From contig NZ_JAILYM010000002.1 in the NCBI RefSeq assembly GCF_020179425.1, positions 744,001 to 808,000 of the forward strand: 64,000 bases of DNA, read 5' to 3'. A program made the position numbers and the translations under genes. Numbering within the stretch: the first letter of the stretch is position 1; every line of letters starts with the position of its first letter. A model generated the notes under the pieces. The model worked only from the letters and a program-made list of their open reading frames with translations. It ran no database searches and was not told where the DNA came from. This DNA comes from Novosphingobium percolationis. Lineage in GTDB: Bacteria > Pseudomonadota > Alphaproteobacteria > Sphingomonadales > Sphingomonadaceae. Of the stretch, positions 28,840 to 39,929 are shown one piece after another.

Positions 28840-30302
28840 TGGAACTCGTCCGCTCTCTCCAACTCGTCGCAGGCGAGGAAGTCCTCAGCATTTCGGGCCT
28901 GATCCTGCTGCTGTGGGCCGCCTGGGCTGGTGATAAGGCTGCGCGCGCGATCTCGATCGCCAGCGTTGCGGTGTTGACCGTTGCCGCGCTGATCGCCGCG
29001 CCCGCGCTGTACGGTGCTGCCATGGGGGCCGATACGGTGGCCTTCGGTGGCCAGTATCGTGCCGACGCCTTCTCGGCTTTCGGCAAGCTGCTGATCTACG
29101 CTTCGGCGGCGGTCACACTTATCGTCGCGCCTGCGTTCTTCGACCGCTTCAAGGCGATGCGTGCCGAATTCCCGCTGCTGGTGCTGTTCGCGGCGCTGGG
29201 CATGGGGATGATGGTTTCAGCGACGGACCTGCTGACGCTCTACATCGGCCTCGAACTCAACAGCCTTGCCTCCTATGTTCTCGCCGCGATCCTGCGCAGC
29301 GACGAGCGTTCGGCGGAATCGGGCCTCAAGTACTTCGTGCTGGGTTCGCTCGCCTCTGGCATCCTGCTCTATGGTGTCAGCCTGACGTACGGCTTCACCG
29401 GCACCACCAGCTTCGAAGGCATCCGCCACGCCCTTTCGGCGGGCACGCTGTCGACCGGCGCGGTGTTCGGCATGGTGTTCGTGCTGGCGGGCATGGCCTT
29501 CAAGATCAGCGCCGCGCCGTTCCACATGTGGACGCCCGACGTTTACGAAGGCGCGCCGACCCCGGTGACGACCTTCTTCGCCACGGCGTCGAAGGTTTCG
29601 GCGCTGGGCTTGCTGATGCGCATCAGCCTGATGGCGTTCGGCGCGGCTCCGGCAGCGTGGCAGCAGATCGTGATCTTCGCCGCAATCCTGTCGATCGTGA
29701 TCGGCGCGCTGGGCGCGATCGGTCAGGACAACATCAAGCGCCTGATGGCCTATTCGTCGATCAACAACGTCGGCTTCATCCTGATTGGCCTCGCCTGCGC
29801 CAACCAGCCCGGCGCGGCCGCGATGCTGGTCTATATCGCGATCTACGTCGCGATGTCGGTGGCGGGCTTTGTCGCGGTGCTGATGCTGCGTGACGAGAAC
29901 GGCGATCCGGTGGAATCGATCGCGGACCTTTCGGGTTTGTCGAAGACCCGTCCCGGCCTTGCCGCTGCGCTGGCTGCGGTGATGTTCAGCCTCGCGGGCA
30001 TTCCGCCGCTGTTCGGCTTCTGGGGCAAGTTCGTGGTGTTCCAGGCCGCCGTGCAGGCGAACCTCGTGGCGCTCGCCGCGATCGGTATCGCCGCCTCGGT
30101 GATCGGCGCGTTCTACTACCTCAAGGTCGTCAAGGTGATGTACTTCGACGAAGCCGTGGACAAGGTCCGTGGCAAGTCGGACCTCGCCCACGGCGTGCTG
30201 CTGGTGATCGCCTCGGTGTTCATCTCGCCGCTCGGCTACCTGCTGACCAACTGGCTTCACACGCTCGCGGGTAACGCGGCGGCGGCGCTGTTCCACGTCT
30301 GA
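28839..30302 (+). CDS. nuoN: NADH-quinone oxidoreductase subunit N
   Basis: ND2-type antiporter-like membrane subunit, last of the complex I genes. Signatures are YIGLELNSLASYVLAAILR, FVLAGMAFKISAAPFHMWTPDVYEG and RLMAYSSINNVGF. 487 residues is normal. birA follows after 22 bases and is probably read through from the nuo transcript. Confidence 0.96.
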   Translation: MELVRSLQLVAGEEVLSISGLILLLWAAWAGDKAARAISIASVAVLTVAALIAAPALYGAAMGADTVAFGGQYRADAFSAFGKLLIYASAAVTLIVAPAFFDRFKAMRAEFPLLVLFAALGMGMMVSATDLLTLYIGLELNSLASYVLAAILRSDERSAESGLKYFVLGSLASGILLYGVSLTYGFTGTTSFEGIRHALSAGTLSTGAVFGMVFVLAGMAFKISAAPFHMWTPDVYEGAPTPVTTFFATASKVSALGLLMRISLMAFGAAPAAWQQIVIFAAILSIVIGALGAIGQDNIKRLMAYSSINNVGFILIGLACANQPGAAAMLVYIAIYVAMSVAGFVAVLMLRDENGDPVESIADLSGLSKTRPGLAAALAAVMFSLAGIPPLFGFWGKFVVFQAAVQANLVALAAIGIAASVIGAFYYLKVVKVMYFDEAVDKVRGKSDLAHGVLLVIASVFISPLGYLLTNWLHTLAGNAAAALFHV

Positions 30303-30324
30303 TGGCAAACCACGGCAACGCGGC

Positions 30325-31038
30325 ATGATCGAGACGATCGCGGAGATCGGTTCGACCAATGCCGCGCTGCTGGCGCGGCTTGGCGCGGGCGAGGGCAACC
30401 CCGAGGGGGCCTGGCTCGTCGCCGACCGGCAGAGCGCTGGGCGCGGGCGCGCGGGGCGCAGTTGGTCCGATGGCTTCGGCAATTTCATGGGATCGACCGT
30501 GGCGCACTTGCGCAGTGGCGATCCCCTGCCGCAGACGCTGGCGCTGGTCGCAGGGCTTGCCGCGCACAAGGCGGTTCTGGCGCTGGCGCCGGGGCTGGCC
30601 GATCTGCAACTTAAGTGGCCGAACGACCTGCTGGTGGGCAAGGCCAAGCTGGCCGGCATCCTGCTGGAACGGCAGGATGATGGCGTGGTGGTCGGTATCG
30701 GCGTCAATCTGGCGCAGGCGCCCGATCTGCCCGATCGGCCGACGGCTTCGCTGGCGGGGCTGGGCCATCCGGTGACGCGCGATGCCTTTGCGCAAGCGCT
30801 GGAGCAGGAATGGCTGTGGGCGCTGACCCGCTGGCATCAGGGCGAATGGGCGGCTTTGCGGCAGGAATGGTGCGCGCGGGCGCATCGCGTGGGAAGCCTG
30901 ATCAGCGTCAACGACAGCGAGCATGGCCTGTTGATGGGCGCGTTCGGCGGCATCGACGACAACGGTGTTGCGCTTCTGCGCTTGGCGGATGGCGCGACCC
31001 GTGCCATCCACGCGGGCGACATCGACCTGGTGGGCTGA
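30325..31038 (+). CDS. birA: Biotin--[acetyl-CoA-carboxylase] ligase
   Basis: Attaches biotin to the BCCP subunit of acetyl-CoA carboxylase through biotinyl-AMP. Signatures are IGSTNAALL, the ATP/biotin loop [11 protein letters not shown], and [22 protein letters not shown]. At 237 residues it lacks the N-terminal winged-helix domain of E. coli BirA, so it should be a monofunctional ligase without repressor activity. It follows nuoN closely and precedes coaX, an order common in sphingomonads. Confidence 0.93.
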   Translation: MIETIAEIGSTNAALLARLGAGEGNPEGAWLVADRQSAGRGRAGRSWSDGFGNFMGSTVAHLRSGDPLPQTLALVAGLAAHKAVLALAPGLADLQLKWPNDLLVGKAKLAGILLERQDDGVVVGIGVNLAQAPDLPDRPTASLAGLGHPVTRDAFAQALEQEWLWALTRWHQGEWAALRQEWCARAHRVGSLISVNDSEHGLLMGAFGGIDDNGVALLRLADGATRAIHAGDIDLVG

Positions 31039-31073
31039 CGTGCCTTGAACCGGGCGGGAGAAGGACGAAACTG

Positions 31074-31856
31074 ATGCTGCTGGCAGTCGACGTGGGCAAC
31101 ACCAACGTGGTCTTCGCGCTGTTCGACGGGCGCGAGATCAAGGGCCGCTGGCGCGTCGCCACCGACCCGCGCCGCACGGGCGACGAATATGCGGTGTGGC
31201 TGCTGCAACTGCTCCAGCTGGAAGGCTATGATCGCAAGCAGGTCGAGCAGATCGTCATTTCGACGGTGGTGCCGCGCGCCCTGCACAACCTGAAGGTGCT
31301 GGCGCAGAAGTACTTCGGCATCGACGCGCTGGTCGCGGGCGAGGGGCTGGCGAGCTATGGCTTTGTCGCCGACGTTGACGAGCCGCGCTCGCTGGGCGCG
31401 GACCGCGCGGTCAATGCCATTGCCGCGCACGCCAAATATGCGGGCGACCTGATCGTGGTCGATTTCGGCACCGCGACGACGTTCGACCACATCGATTTCA
31501 TGGGCACCTACAAGGGCGGGATCATTGCGCCGGGGATCAACCTGTCGCTCGATGCGCTGGTCAATGCCGCGGCCAAGCTGCCACGCATCGCCATCGAGGC
31601 GCCGGGCAGCCGCACCGTGATCGGCCGCAATACCGAAGACCAGATGCACATCGGCGTGTTCTGGGGGTATGTCGCGATGATGGAAGGCCTGATCGCGCGG
31701 ATGCGAAGCGAGATCGGTCGCCCGGCGCAAGTGGTGGCGACCGGCGGCCTTGCCGTGCTGTTCGGCGACCACACCGATATTTTCGACCACGTCGACGCGG
31801 ACCTGACGCTGGACGGCATTGCGCTGCTCGGCGAACGTGCGGCGTCGCTGGCGTAA
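31074..31856 (+). CDS. coaX: Type III pantothenate kinase
   Basis: First enzyme of coenzyme A synthesis, phosphorylating pantothenate with ATP. The ASKHA-fold phosphate loop is [18 protein letters not shown] near the N-terminus. The pantothenate-site region is [15 protein letters not shown], and [14 protein letters not shown] and [11 protein letters not shown] are family hallmarks. ATG 31074 is preceded by GGGAGAAGGA. 260 residues is normal. The longer open frame starting inside birA is not needed. Confidence 0.95.
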   Translation: MLLAVDVGNTNVVFALFDGREIKGRWRVATDPRRTGDEYAVWLLQLLQLEGYDRKQVEQIVISTVVPRALHNLKVLAQKYFGIDALVAGEGLASYGFVADVDEPRSLGADRAVNAIAAHAKYAGDLIVVDFGTATTFDHIDFMGTYKGGIIAPGINLSLDALVNAAAKLPRIAIEAPGSRTVIGRNTEDQMHIGVFWGYVAMMEGLIARMRSEIGRPAQVVATGGLAVLFGDHTDIFDHVDADLTLDGIALLGERAASLA

Positions 31857-31880
31857 GATCATGATTTTGAGGGAGATGCC

Positions 31881-33533
31881 GTGAAGCCCGGTAAGGAACT
31901 GCTTTTCCTCGCGCTCGGAGGTTCGGGCGAAATCGGGATGAACGTCAACCTCTACGGTTGCGATGGCAAATGGCTGATGGTCGACCTCGGGATGACCTTC
32001 GCCGATCCGCATTATCCGGGGGTGGACCTCGTGTTCGCCGACCTCGAATTCATCGAGGAGCGGGCGAAGGACCTGATCGGCATCGTGCTGACCCACGCGC
32101 ACGAGGACCACATCGGCGCGGTGCCCTATTTCGCGCAGGAACTGGGCGTGCCGCTTTATGCGACGCCGTTCACCGCGCGCCTCGTCAACGAAAAGCTGGT
32201 CGAGGCGGGGATCGACAAGGTGGTCGAGCTGAACGTGGTGCCCAACGAGGCGGCGTTTAGCCTGGGGCCGTTCGACATCCGCTATGTGCCTCTGGCGCAC
32301 TCGATCGCCGAGGGCAACGCGCTGGTGATCGACACGCCTTATGGCCGGGTGTTCCACACCGGCGACTGGAAGCTGGACGACGAGCCGCGCGTCGGCACGC
32401 CCGCGACCGAGGACGAACTGACCGCAATCGGCGACGAGGGCGTGCTGGCGCTCGTCTGCGATTCGACCAACGTGTTCAATCCGAACCCGTCGGGTTCGGA
32501 AGGCGCGGTGCGCGCGGGGCTGCTCGAATCGGTTTCGCAGTTCAGCGGTCGGCGCGTGGTGGTGACAACCTTCGCGTCGAACGTGGCGCGCCTGCAGACG
32601 CTGGGCGAGGTGGCCGAGGCGACCGGGCGTCAGCTTTGCGTGGCGGGGCGCTCGCTCGACCGGATCATCTCGGTGTCGAAGGCCTGCGGCTATCTGCAGG
32701 ATTTCCCCGAGACGATCAGCATGGACCGGGCAATGGACCTGCCGCGCGGCGAGGTGATGATCCTTGCCACCGGCGGGCAGGGCGAGGCGCGCGCGGCGCT
32801 GGCGCGGATCGCGGGCGAGCAGCATCCGATCAAGCTGGAAAAGGGCGATGTCGTGCTGTTCTCCAGCCGCCAGATCCCCGGCAACGAACTGGCGATCGGA
32901 CGCATCCAGAACCAGCTGGTGGAAAAGGGCATCCAGCTTGTCACCGACCGCCAGTCGATGATCCACGTGTCCGGGCATCCGGGGCGGCCCGAGCTGGTCG
33001 CGCTCTATGATTGGATCCGCCCGCAGATGCTGGTGCCGGTGCATGGCGAAATGCGCCACATGACCGAGCAGGCGCGCCTGGGCCGCGACGAGGGCATTCC
33101 CAGGGCGATCGTGCAGAAGAACGGCGATCTGGTGCGTCTGGCGCCCAACGGGCCGCACAAGCTGAGCGCGGTGCGCGCAGGCCGACTGGTGCTGGATGGC
33201 GACATCATCGCGCCCGCCGATGGCGAGGCGATGGGCGTGCGGCGCAAGCTGGGGCAGGGCGGGATCGTGGCGGTTTCGCTGGCGGTTTCGCGCGAGGGCA
33301 AGCTGGTTTCTTCGGTGCAGGTCGCGCCGGTCGGGCTGCCGCTGGACGAGGATCTGGGCGACTTCGTGATCGAGGCTGAAAGCGATGCGGCCGAGGCGGT
33401 GCGTACCCTCAAGGGCGATCGCAAGCGGGACCGCGTGGCGGTTGCCGAAGCGGTGCGTCTGGCGGTAAGGCGGGCGGCGCAGCGCTGGAGCGGCAAGAAG
33501 CCGGTGGTCCAGGTTCTGCTGCGCGAATCCTGA
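31881..33533 (+). CDS. rnj: Ribonuclease J
   Basis: Metallo-beta-lactamase/beta-CASP ribonuclease with endo- and 5'-exonuclease activity in RNA maturation and decay. The zinc site is THAHEDHIGA, preceded by GGSGEIGMNVNLYGCDGKW. The beta-CASP motifs are present as CDSTNVFN, FASNVARLQ and the C-terminal HVSGHPGRPEL. It is 550 residues long, normal for alphaproteobacterial RNase J. It starts with GTG 24 bases after coaX, and its gene order fits the sphingomonad block birA-coaX-rnj-DUF1467. Confidence 0.94.
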   Translation: MKPGKELLFLALGGSGEIGMNVNLYGCDGKWLMVDLGMTFADPHYPGVDLVFADLEFIEERAKDLIGIVLTHAHEDHIGAVPYFAQELGVPLYATPFTARLVNEKLVEAGIDKVVELNVVPNEAAFSLGPFDIRYVPLAHSIAEGNALVIDTPYGRVFHTGDWKLDDEPRVGTPATEDELTAIGDEGVLALVCDSTNVFNPNPSGSEGAVRAGLLESVSQFSGRRVVVTTFASNVARLQTLGEVAEATGRQLCVAGRSLDRIISVSKACGYLQDFPETISMDRAMDLPRGEVMILATGGQGEARAALARIAGEQHPIKLEKGDVVLFSSRQIPGNELAIGRIQNQLVEKGIQLVTDRQSMIHVSGHPGRPELVALYDWIRPQMLVPVHGEMRHMTEQARLGRDEGIPRAIVQKNGDLVRLAPNGPHKLSAVRAGRLVLDGDIIAPADGEAMGVRRKLGQGGIVAVSLAVSREGKLVSSVQVAPVGLPLDEDLGDFVIEAESDAAEAVRTLKGDRKRDRVAVAEAVRLAVRRAAQRWSGKKPVVQVLLRES

Positions 33534-33547
33534 AGGAATTCAGCCAG

Positions 33548-33820
33548 ATGAAGTGGACGTCGATCGTCGCGATCTTTTCGCTGTTCTGGGTGTTCTCGGC
33601 GTTTCTGGTGATGCCGTTCGGGGTGCGCACCCCGGACGAGCTGGGCGTGGAGAAAGTGCCGGGGCAGGTCCATTCGGCGCCGGCCAACTGGCGGCCGGGC
33701 CGCGTGGCCAAGCGCGCCACGGTGCTGGCGATCGTGCTGTTCGGCCTTTATTACGTCAATTACGTCAACCGCTGGATCACGACAGACGATCTCGACGTGT
33801 CGCGGCTGATGGGGATCTGA
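33548..33820 (+). CDS. DUF1467 family small membrane protein
   Basis: 90-residue protein with two hydrophobic segments (TSIVAIFSLFWVFSAFLVMP and VLAIVLFGLYYVNYVN) and the family-typical FGVRTPDELG and VPGQVHSAPANWR between them. DUF1467 members are widespread in alphaproteobacteria and often follow RNase J genes. The function is unknown. Confidence 0.85.
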   Translation: MKWTSIVAIFSLFWVFSAFLVMPFGVRTPDELGVEKVPGQVHSAPANWRPGRVAKRATVLAIVLFGLYYVNYVNRWITTDDLDVSRLMGI

Positions 33821-33823
33821 TTG

Positions 33824-33841
33824 CCTCCCCGGGCGGGGAGG
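33824..33841. terminator. Bidirectional hairpin between DUF1467 gene and phoB
   Basis: A perfect stem CCTCCCCG / CGGGGAGG with a GG loop fills the 28-base gap between two convergent genes. There is no T tract on either strand. Confidence 0.5.
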
Positions 33842-33848
33842 AACGTTG

Positions 33849-34538
33849 TCAGACGCCTTCGAGCGCGTATCCGGCCGAGCGCACCGTGCGCACCGGATCG
33901 GGTGCCGAGGGCAGGGCGATGGCCTGGCGCAAGCGGCGGATGTGGACGTCGACAGTGCGCAGTTCGATGTCGCTGCCGCTGCCCCACACCGCATCGAGCA
34001 GTTGCCCGCGCGAGAACACGCGGCCGGGGTGTTCCATGAAATGCTTGAGCAGGCGGAACTCGGTCGGCCCGATCTTGAGCGATTCGCCGCGGCGGGTGAC
34101 GCGGTGCGCGGTGGGATCGAGCGTGAGGTCGCCCACGGTGATCGTCTCGCCAGCCAGCGCCGGGCGAACGCGGCGCAGCACAGCGCCGACGCGGGCGATC
34201 AGCTCGCGCGGGGAGAAGGGCTTGGTCACGTAATCGTCGGCGCCGGTTTCGAGGCCACGCACGCGATCGTCCTCGTCGTGGCGGGCGGTCAGCATGATGA
34301 TGGGGACGTGCGCGGTGGACTTGTTGCGACGCAGGCGGCGGCAAACTTCGATGCCGCTGGTACCGCCGATCATCCAGTCGAGCAGGACCAGATCGGGCGT
34401 GTCCTCGGCCGCAAGCAGCAGCGCTTCGTCGCCATCGTCGGTGGTGCGGACATCGTAGCCTTCGCCGCGGAAGCGATATTCGACCAGTTCGGCGAGGGCC
34501 GTATCATCCTCGACGAGAAGCAGCTTGGGAGCCGACAC
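33849..34538 (-). CDS. phoB: Phosphate regulon response regulator PhoB
   Basis: OmpR/PhoB-type transcription factor. The receiver domain has the acidic pocket EDD near residue 10, the phospho-acceptor aspartate in LVLLDWMIGG, and the lysine in DDYVTKPFSP. The C-terminal winged helix includes GPTEFRLLKHFMEHPGRVFSR and RTVDVHIRRLRQAI. It is the last gene of a minus-strand pho-pst cluster, 74 bases after phoU. Its expected targets include the Pho box before pstS. Confidence 0.94.
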   Translation of the reverse strand: MSAPKLLLVEDDTALAELVEYRFRGEGYDVRTTDDGDEALLLAAEDTPDLVLLDWMIGGTSGIEVCRRLRRNKSTAHVPIIMLTARHDEDDRVRGLETGADDYVTKPFSPRELIARVGAVLRRVRPALAGETITVGDLTLDPTAHRVTRRGESLKIGPTEFRLLKHFMEHPGRVFSRGQLLDAVWGSGSDIELRTVDVHIRRLRQAIALPSAPDPVRTVRSAGYALEGV

Positions 34539-34612
34539 ACATTCCTCCGTGACAGTCGTGTGTGCATGACACGCGTAGTGTTACCGGCGTGTGACGAACT
34601 CCCTGATCGCGA

Positions 34613-35299
34613 TCAGGCCGGTGGAATCACGTCCTCACGCTCGGGCAGGTAGGTGCCCGTGGCGGCGTAGTGAACCATTTCGGCGATGTTCGTGGCCTGG
34701 TCGCCGATACGCTCGATGTTGCGCGCGACGAACATGAGCTGCGCCACCGAGCTGATCGTCGCGGGGTTTTCGACCATGTACGACACGAAGTTGCGGAATA
34801 CGCTGTCGTAGAAGGCATCGACCTTGGCATCGCGCTGGACGATCTCGGCCGCAGCGACGGCATCGCGCGCGGCAAACGCGGTCAGCACGTCGTGGACCAT
34901 GTCCCCCGCCATCTCGTTCATCACGGGCAGCAGCGTGAGCGGCTCGAAGCGCTTGCGCCCCTCGATGTGGCCGACGCGCTTGGCGATGTTCTTGGCATAG
35001 TCGCCGATGCGCTCGATCACGCCCGCGATCTTGAGGGCGGCGATCACTTCGCGCAGGTCGTCGGCCATGGGCGCGCGCAGCGCAAGGACGCGCACGGCAA
35101 GGCGATCGACTTCGGCTTCCAACTGGTCGATGCGCTTGTCGCGCGCGACGACGCTGGCGGCCAGTTCTTCGTTGCCGCTGACCAGCGCGTCCATTGCCTC
35201 GGCGATGGAAAGTTCGGCCAGGCCGCCCATTTCCGCGACCAGGCCGCGCAGGCGGGTGATGTCTTCGTCGAATGCCTTGACGGTATGTTCGGCCACCAT
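34613..35299 (-). CDS. phoU: Phosphate transport regulator PhoU
   Basis: All-helical protein that links the PstSCAB transporter to PhoR and silences the kinase when phosphate is plentiful. Two PhoU repeats are visible, each with the metal-binding ERIGDYAKNIAKRV / ERIGDQATNIAEMV motif. 228 residues is normal. It follows pstB by 11 bases. Confidence 0.95.
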   Translation of the reverse strand: MVAEHTVKAFDEDITRLRGLVAEMGGLAELSIAEAMDALVSGNEELAASVVARDKRIDQLEAEVDRLAVRVLALRAPMADDLREVIAALKIAGVIERIGDYAKNIAKRVGHIEGRKRFEPLTLLPVMNEMAGDMVHDVLTAFAARDAVAAAEIVQRDAKVDAFYDSVFRNFVSYMVENPATISSVAQLMFVARNIERIGDQATNIAEMVHYAATGTYLPEREDVIPPA

Positions 35300-35310
35300 G
35301 TTCCGTTCCT

Positions 35311-36123
<813 letters not shown>

Positions 36124-36124
36124 G

Positions 36125-37384
36125 TTACCACCGTTTCTCGAAGCGGTTGCGCAAGTAGATCGCAAGGCCGTTCATCAGGAGCAGGAAGACGAGCAGGACG
36201 ACGATCGCGGCGCTGGTGCGCTCGATGAAGCCGCGGTCGATTTCGTCGGACCACAGGAAGATCTGGACGGGCAGCACGCTCGACGGGGCGACGAAGCTTG
36301 ACGGAGCGCTGGCGACGAAGGCGCGCATGCCGATCATCAGCAACGGCGCGGTCTCGCCCAGCGCGCGGGCCATGCCGATGATCGTGCCGGTGAGGATGCC
36401 GGGCAGGGCGAGCGGAAGCACGTGGTGGAACACCACCTGGATCGGGCTGGCGCCCATGGCGAGCGCGGCGTCGCGGATCGAGGGCGGCACCGCCTTGATC
36501 GCGTTGCGGCCCGAAATCACGATGACCGGCATGGTCATCAGTGCCAGCGTCATGCCGCCGATCAGCGGGGCCGAACGCCAGTTGGGAAACAGGCCGAGGA
36601 ACACGGCAAGGCCGAGAAGGCCGAAGATGATCGAGGGCACCGCCGCGAGGTTGTTGATCGAGATTTCGATCAGGTCGGTCCAGCGGTTACGCGGCGCATA
36701 TTCTTCGAGGTAGAGCGCCGAGAGGACGCCGACCGGGAAGGCGAGCAGGAGCGTGACGAGCATCGTCATCATCGAGCCCTTGAGCGCGCCCCAGATGCCG
36801 ACCGCCTGCGGGCTGGTGGCATCCGAACGAACGAGGAAGCCCCAGTCGAAAGCACGCACGAGCTTGCCTTCGTTCATCAGACGCTTCGCCGTGGCCTGGA
36901 GCGCCGGTTCGCCGCCGCCGCGCATGGCCGAGGCGAGATCGTCGCTGGCGGGCAGAGAGACGGTCGCTTCCGGCTGATCGAGCATGGCGGGCTTGTCGAT
37001 GATGGCCTGGCCAAGATCGCGCCACGCGCTGTTGCCGAGCAGACCCGCGCCGCCTGCGCCGAAGGCCTGGTCGGCCGCGCCATCGACCGCCATGGGCAGT
37101 CCGGCGCTTTCCAGTCCGCCCAGCGGATCGGCTTGCGCAAGACGCGAGGGATCGATCAGCACGGTGCCCTTGAGCGGCACGGTCAGGCGCAGTTCGGCGC
37201 GCTGGAAGCCGGCAATGCCGTTCGAGGTCATCGAGACGAGCAGGAAGGCCAGCACCAGCGCCGAAAAGACGATGGCGGAAAGGCCGAGCAGGCGGAAGCG
37301 GCGGTCGGCGGCGTAGCGGCGGGCAAGGCCAGCCTGCATCCGCGCCCGCCGCGCGGCCTGGATCTGTTCGAAGCTGTCGCTCAT
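36125..37384 (-). CDS. pstA: Phosphate ABC transporter permease PstA
   Basis: Inner-membrane permease. A hydrophobic segment [18 protein letters not shown] near the N-terminus is followed by a large periplasmic region of about 150 residues, then the MetI-like permease domain with the coupling loop [16 protein letters not shown] and [21 protein letters not shown]. At 419 residues it is longer than E. coli PstA because of that periplasmic insert, a form common in alphaproteobacteria. Confidence 0.94.
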   Translation of the reverse strand: MSDSFEQIQAARRARMQAGLARRYAADRRFRLLGLSAIVFSALVLAFLLVSMTSNGIAGFQRAELRLTVPLKGTVLIDPSRLAQADPLGGLESAGLPMAVDGAADQAFGAGGAGLLGNSAWRDLGQAIIDKPAMLDQPEATVSLPASDDLASAMRGGGEPALQATAKRLMNEGKLVRAFDWGFLVRSDATSPQAVGIWGALKGSMMTMLVTLLLAFPVGVLSALYLEEYAPRNRWTDLIEISINNLAAVPSIIFGLLGLAVFLGLFPNWRSAPLIGGMTLALMTMPVIVISGRNAIKAVPPSIRDAALAMGASPIQVVFHHVLPLALPGILTGTIIGMARALGETAPLLMIGMRAFVASAPSSFVAPSSVLPVQIFLWSDEIDRGFIERTSAAIVVLLVFLLLMNGLAIYLRNRFEKRW

Positions 37385-37391
37385 CTGCCGG

Positions 37392-38774
37392 TCACTCGTA
37401 GGCTTCGCGGTAGCGCTTGACGACGCGCAATGCGATGAAGTTGAGGGTCAGGGTGACGAGGAACAGCACCATGCCCAGCGCGAACGCCGACAGCGTCGCG
37501 GGATGGTCGAAGCTGCCTTCGCCGGTCAGCATGGCGACGATCTGGAAGGTGACCGTGGTCATCGACTGGAACGGATTGGCAGTGAGGTTGGCAGACGCAC
37601 CCGCTGCCATCACCACGATCATGGTTTCGCCGATGGCGCGGCTGATCGCCAGCATCACGCCCGCGACGATGCCGGGCAGCGCCGCCGGGACCAGCACCTT
37701 GCGGATCGTCTCCGCCTTGGTCGCGCCCATGGCGAGGCTGCCGTCGCGCATCGCCTGCGGCACGGCGGCGATCGAATCGTCGGCCATCGAGGAGACGAAC
37801 GGAATGATCATCACGCCCATGACGAGCCCTGCGGCCACCGCGCTTTCGGTCGAGGCGCTGGCGATGCCGATGGCCTGCGCCGCATCGCGCACGGCGGGTG
37901 CAACGGTCAGCGCGGCGAAGTAACCGTAGACGACGGTGGGCACGCCCGCGAGGATCTCGAGCAGCGGCTTCATCACCTGGCGCACGCCGTTCGAGGCATA
38001 TTGCGTGAGGTAGATCGCGCTCATCAGGCCGAGCGGGATGGCCACGATCATGGCAATGATCGCGCCGATGTAGATCGTGCCCCAGAACAGCGGGATCGCG
38101 CCGAACTGCTTGCCATCGACCGCGCCGCTGCTCATCGGATCGGGCGCCCAGTGGGTGCCGAACAGGAAATCGATGGGCGAAACCATCGAGAAGAATCGCG
38201 CGGTTTCGAACACGAGGCTGGCGACGATGCCGAGCGTGGTCAGGATCGCCACCAGCGAGGCGAACAGCAGCAGGTTCATCACCGCGCGTTCAACGCGGGT
38301 GCGCGCGGTGAAATCGGGCGTGAGCCGCAGGAACGAGAACGCGCCGCCAGCAAACGCGATCAGCACGGTGACGATCAGGCCGATCGCTTCGTAGCGCAGG
38401 ATCGCCGCGCGGAAGGGCTCGACGAGGCCTTGCGCTTCGGTGTTGAACACGGCCGCTGCGCTGCCGGTGGCGACCGCGCGGGCCTCCGACAGCATCGAAT
38501 CGCGTTCGAACCCGAAGGCGGGAAGGACCGAGGCGGCCGGATCGGCCAACACGGATTGCGTTATCAGGCCGGGGCTGATGGCGTTCCAGGCGAACGCGAA
38601 GAGCAGCGCCGGCACCGCGATCCAAAGTGCCACGTACCAGGCATGGAAATTGGGCAGCGAATGGATGCGGCCTCCCGGCGCGGCGCGACGGAAGGCCCAT
38701 GCCCGGGAGCGTGCCGCCAGCCAGCCGACGAGACCCAGCCCGAAGGCGAGCAGAAGCAGGACGGCTGGCGACAT
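37392..38774 (-). CDS. pstC: Phosphate ABC transporter permease PstC
   Basis: Inner-membrane permease partner of PstA. The C-terminal MetI-like domain shows LLEILAGVPTVVYGYFAAL, DGSLAMGATKAETIRKVLVP and AGVMLAISRAIGETMIVVM. The N-terminal third carries an extra membrane segment and soluble region before the core, giving 460 residues versus about 320 in E. coli. pstA follows after 7 bases. Confidence 0.94.
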   Translation of the reverse strand: MSPAVLLLLAFGLGLVGWLAARSRAWAFRRAAPGGRIHSLPNFHAWYVALWIAVPALLFAFAWNAISPGLITQSVLADPAASVLPAFGFERDSMLSEARAVATGSAAAVFNTEAQGLVEPFRAAILRYEAIGLIVTVLIAFAGGAFSFLRLTPDFTARTRVERAVMNLLLFASLVAILTTLGIVASLVFETARFFSMVSPIDFLFGTHWAPDPMSSGAVDGKQFGAIPLFWGTIYIGAIIAMIVAIPLGLMSAIYLTQYASNGVRQVMKPLLEILAGVPTVVYGYFAALTVAPAVRDAAQAIGIASASTESAVAAGLVMGVMIIPFVSSMADDSIAAVPQAMRDGSLAMGATKAETIRKVLVPAALPGIVAGVMLAISRAIGETMIVVMAAGASANLTANPFQSMTTVTFQIVAMLTGEGSFDHPATLSAFALGMVLFLVTLTLNFIALRVVKRYREAYE

Positions 38775-38790
38775 GACTCTTCGGGTATCC

Positions 38791-39837
38791 TTACTTCAGT
38801 TCGCTGCCATCGAGCACGGGCAGGTCGGCGACGGCCTTGGCGCTCTTGGCGAGCACGTCGTCCGGCGCGACGACCATGCCGAGCTTGGCGAGCGTTCCGC
38901 CCTTGCCCCACGCCTTTGACCATTCCGTGACATAGGCCTGCAGGCCCGGAATCGCCTTGAGGTGTGCCTTCTTGACATAGATGTAGAGCGGACGTGCGCC
39001 GGGATAGCTGAAATCCGAGATCGACTGGTAGGTCGGCACGATGCCCGACATGGTCAGGCCCTTGAGCTTGTCGCTGTTCTCTTCGAGATACGAGAAGCCG
39101 AAGATGCCGATGGCCTTGGGGTTGGCCTCGATCTTCTGGACGATCAGGTTGTCGTTCTCGCCCGCATCGACATAGGCGCCGTCTTCGCGCACTTCGCCGC
39201 ACACGGCGTCATGCTTGTCCTTGTCGCTTTCCTTGAGCGCCTTCATGTCCGGATTCGCGTCGCAACCCTTGGTCAGGATCAGCTCCTTGAGCGCATCGCG
39301 CGTGCCCGAGGTCGACGGCGGGCCGTAGACGAGGATCGGCTCGGCAGCGAGCGCCGGGTTGACGTCCTTCCACGTCTTGGCGGTGTTGGGCTTGCCATAG
39401 GGGTTCTTGGCCAGCGCCTTGTAGACGTCTTCCGGGGTCAGGGCCATGCCGGGGCCGTTCTTGCCCTCGGCGAAGGCGACGCCATCGAGGCCGACCTGGA
39501 TCTCGACGATCTCCTTGACGCCGTTCTTCTGGCAGTCCTCGAACTCGGACTTCTTCATCCGGCGCGAAGCGTCCTCGATATCGGGGTGCTGCGGGCCGAC
39601 GCCGGCGCAGAACAGCTTCATGCCCGCACCCGTGCCGGTCGATTCGATGATCGGCGACTTGATCGAGGCATCCGACTTGGCGAGCTGTTCGGCGACCGCC
39701 TTGGCGAAGGGATAGACCGTCGAGGAACCGACGGCGCGGACCTGATCGCGGCTGCCGCCACCCTGCGAGCCGCAACCGGCGAGCGAGAGAGCGGTAAGGG
39801 CGACGGTGGCGAGAGCGACGTTATGCTTGGTGATCAT
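38791..39837 (-). CDS. pstS: Phosphate-binding lipoprotein of the Pst transporter
   Basis: Periplasmic solute-binding protein. The start at 39837 gives a lipoprotein signal with lipobox LSLAGC (about residues 15-20), so it is anchored rather than freely soluble. Phosphate-site features are AVGSSTVYPFA and the IESTGTGAGMKLF loop, then GPPSTSGTRDALKEL. At 348 residues it has the size of the PBP-like PstS family. A Pho box lies 50 bases upstream, so it should be induced by phosphate limitation. Confidence 0.93.
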   Translation of the reverse strand: MITKHNVALATVALTALSLAGCGSQGGGSRDQVRAVGSSTVYPFAKAVAEQLAKSDASIKSPIIESTGTGAGMKLFCAGVGPQHPDIEDASRRMKKSEFEDCQKNGVKEIVEIQVGLDGVAFAEGKNGPGMALTPEDVYKALAKNPYGKPNTAKTWKDVNPALAAEPILVYGPPSTSGTRDALKELILTKGCDANPDMKALKESDKDKHDAVCGEVREDGAYVDAGENDNLIVQKIEANPKAIGIFGFSYLEENSDKLKGLTMSGIVPTYQSISDFSYPGARPLYIYVKKAHLKAIPGLQAYVTEWSKAWGKGGTLAKLGMVVAPDDVLAKSAKAVADLPVLDGSELK

Positions 39838-39876
39838 GGGGAAGATCCTTCCTTCCGCTGGGGCTGCGCGGCCAAT

Positions 39877-39905
39877 GCGACGATCTCGTGACGGTTTTAT
39901 GACAA
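39877..39905 (-). promoter_or_regulatory. Pho box upstream of pstS
   Basis: On the minus strand the 18-mer TTGTCATAAAACCGTCAC (39888-39905) matches the PhoB consensus (two CTGTCAT-type half-sites) at 16 of 18 positions. A third half-site, CGTCG, follows at the same 11-bp spacing. It sits about 50 bases before the pstS start, between phoR and pstS, and points at the pst operon. Confidence 0.85.
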
Positions 39906-39929
39906 AAACATTTTGAAGGGGAGAGGCTG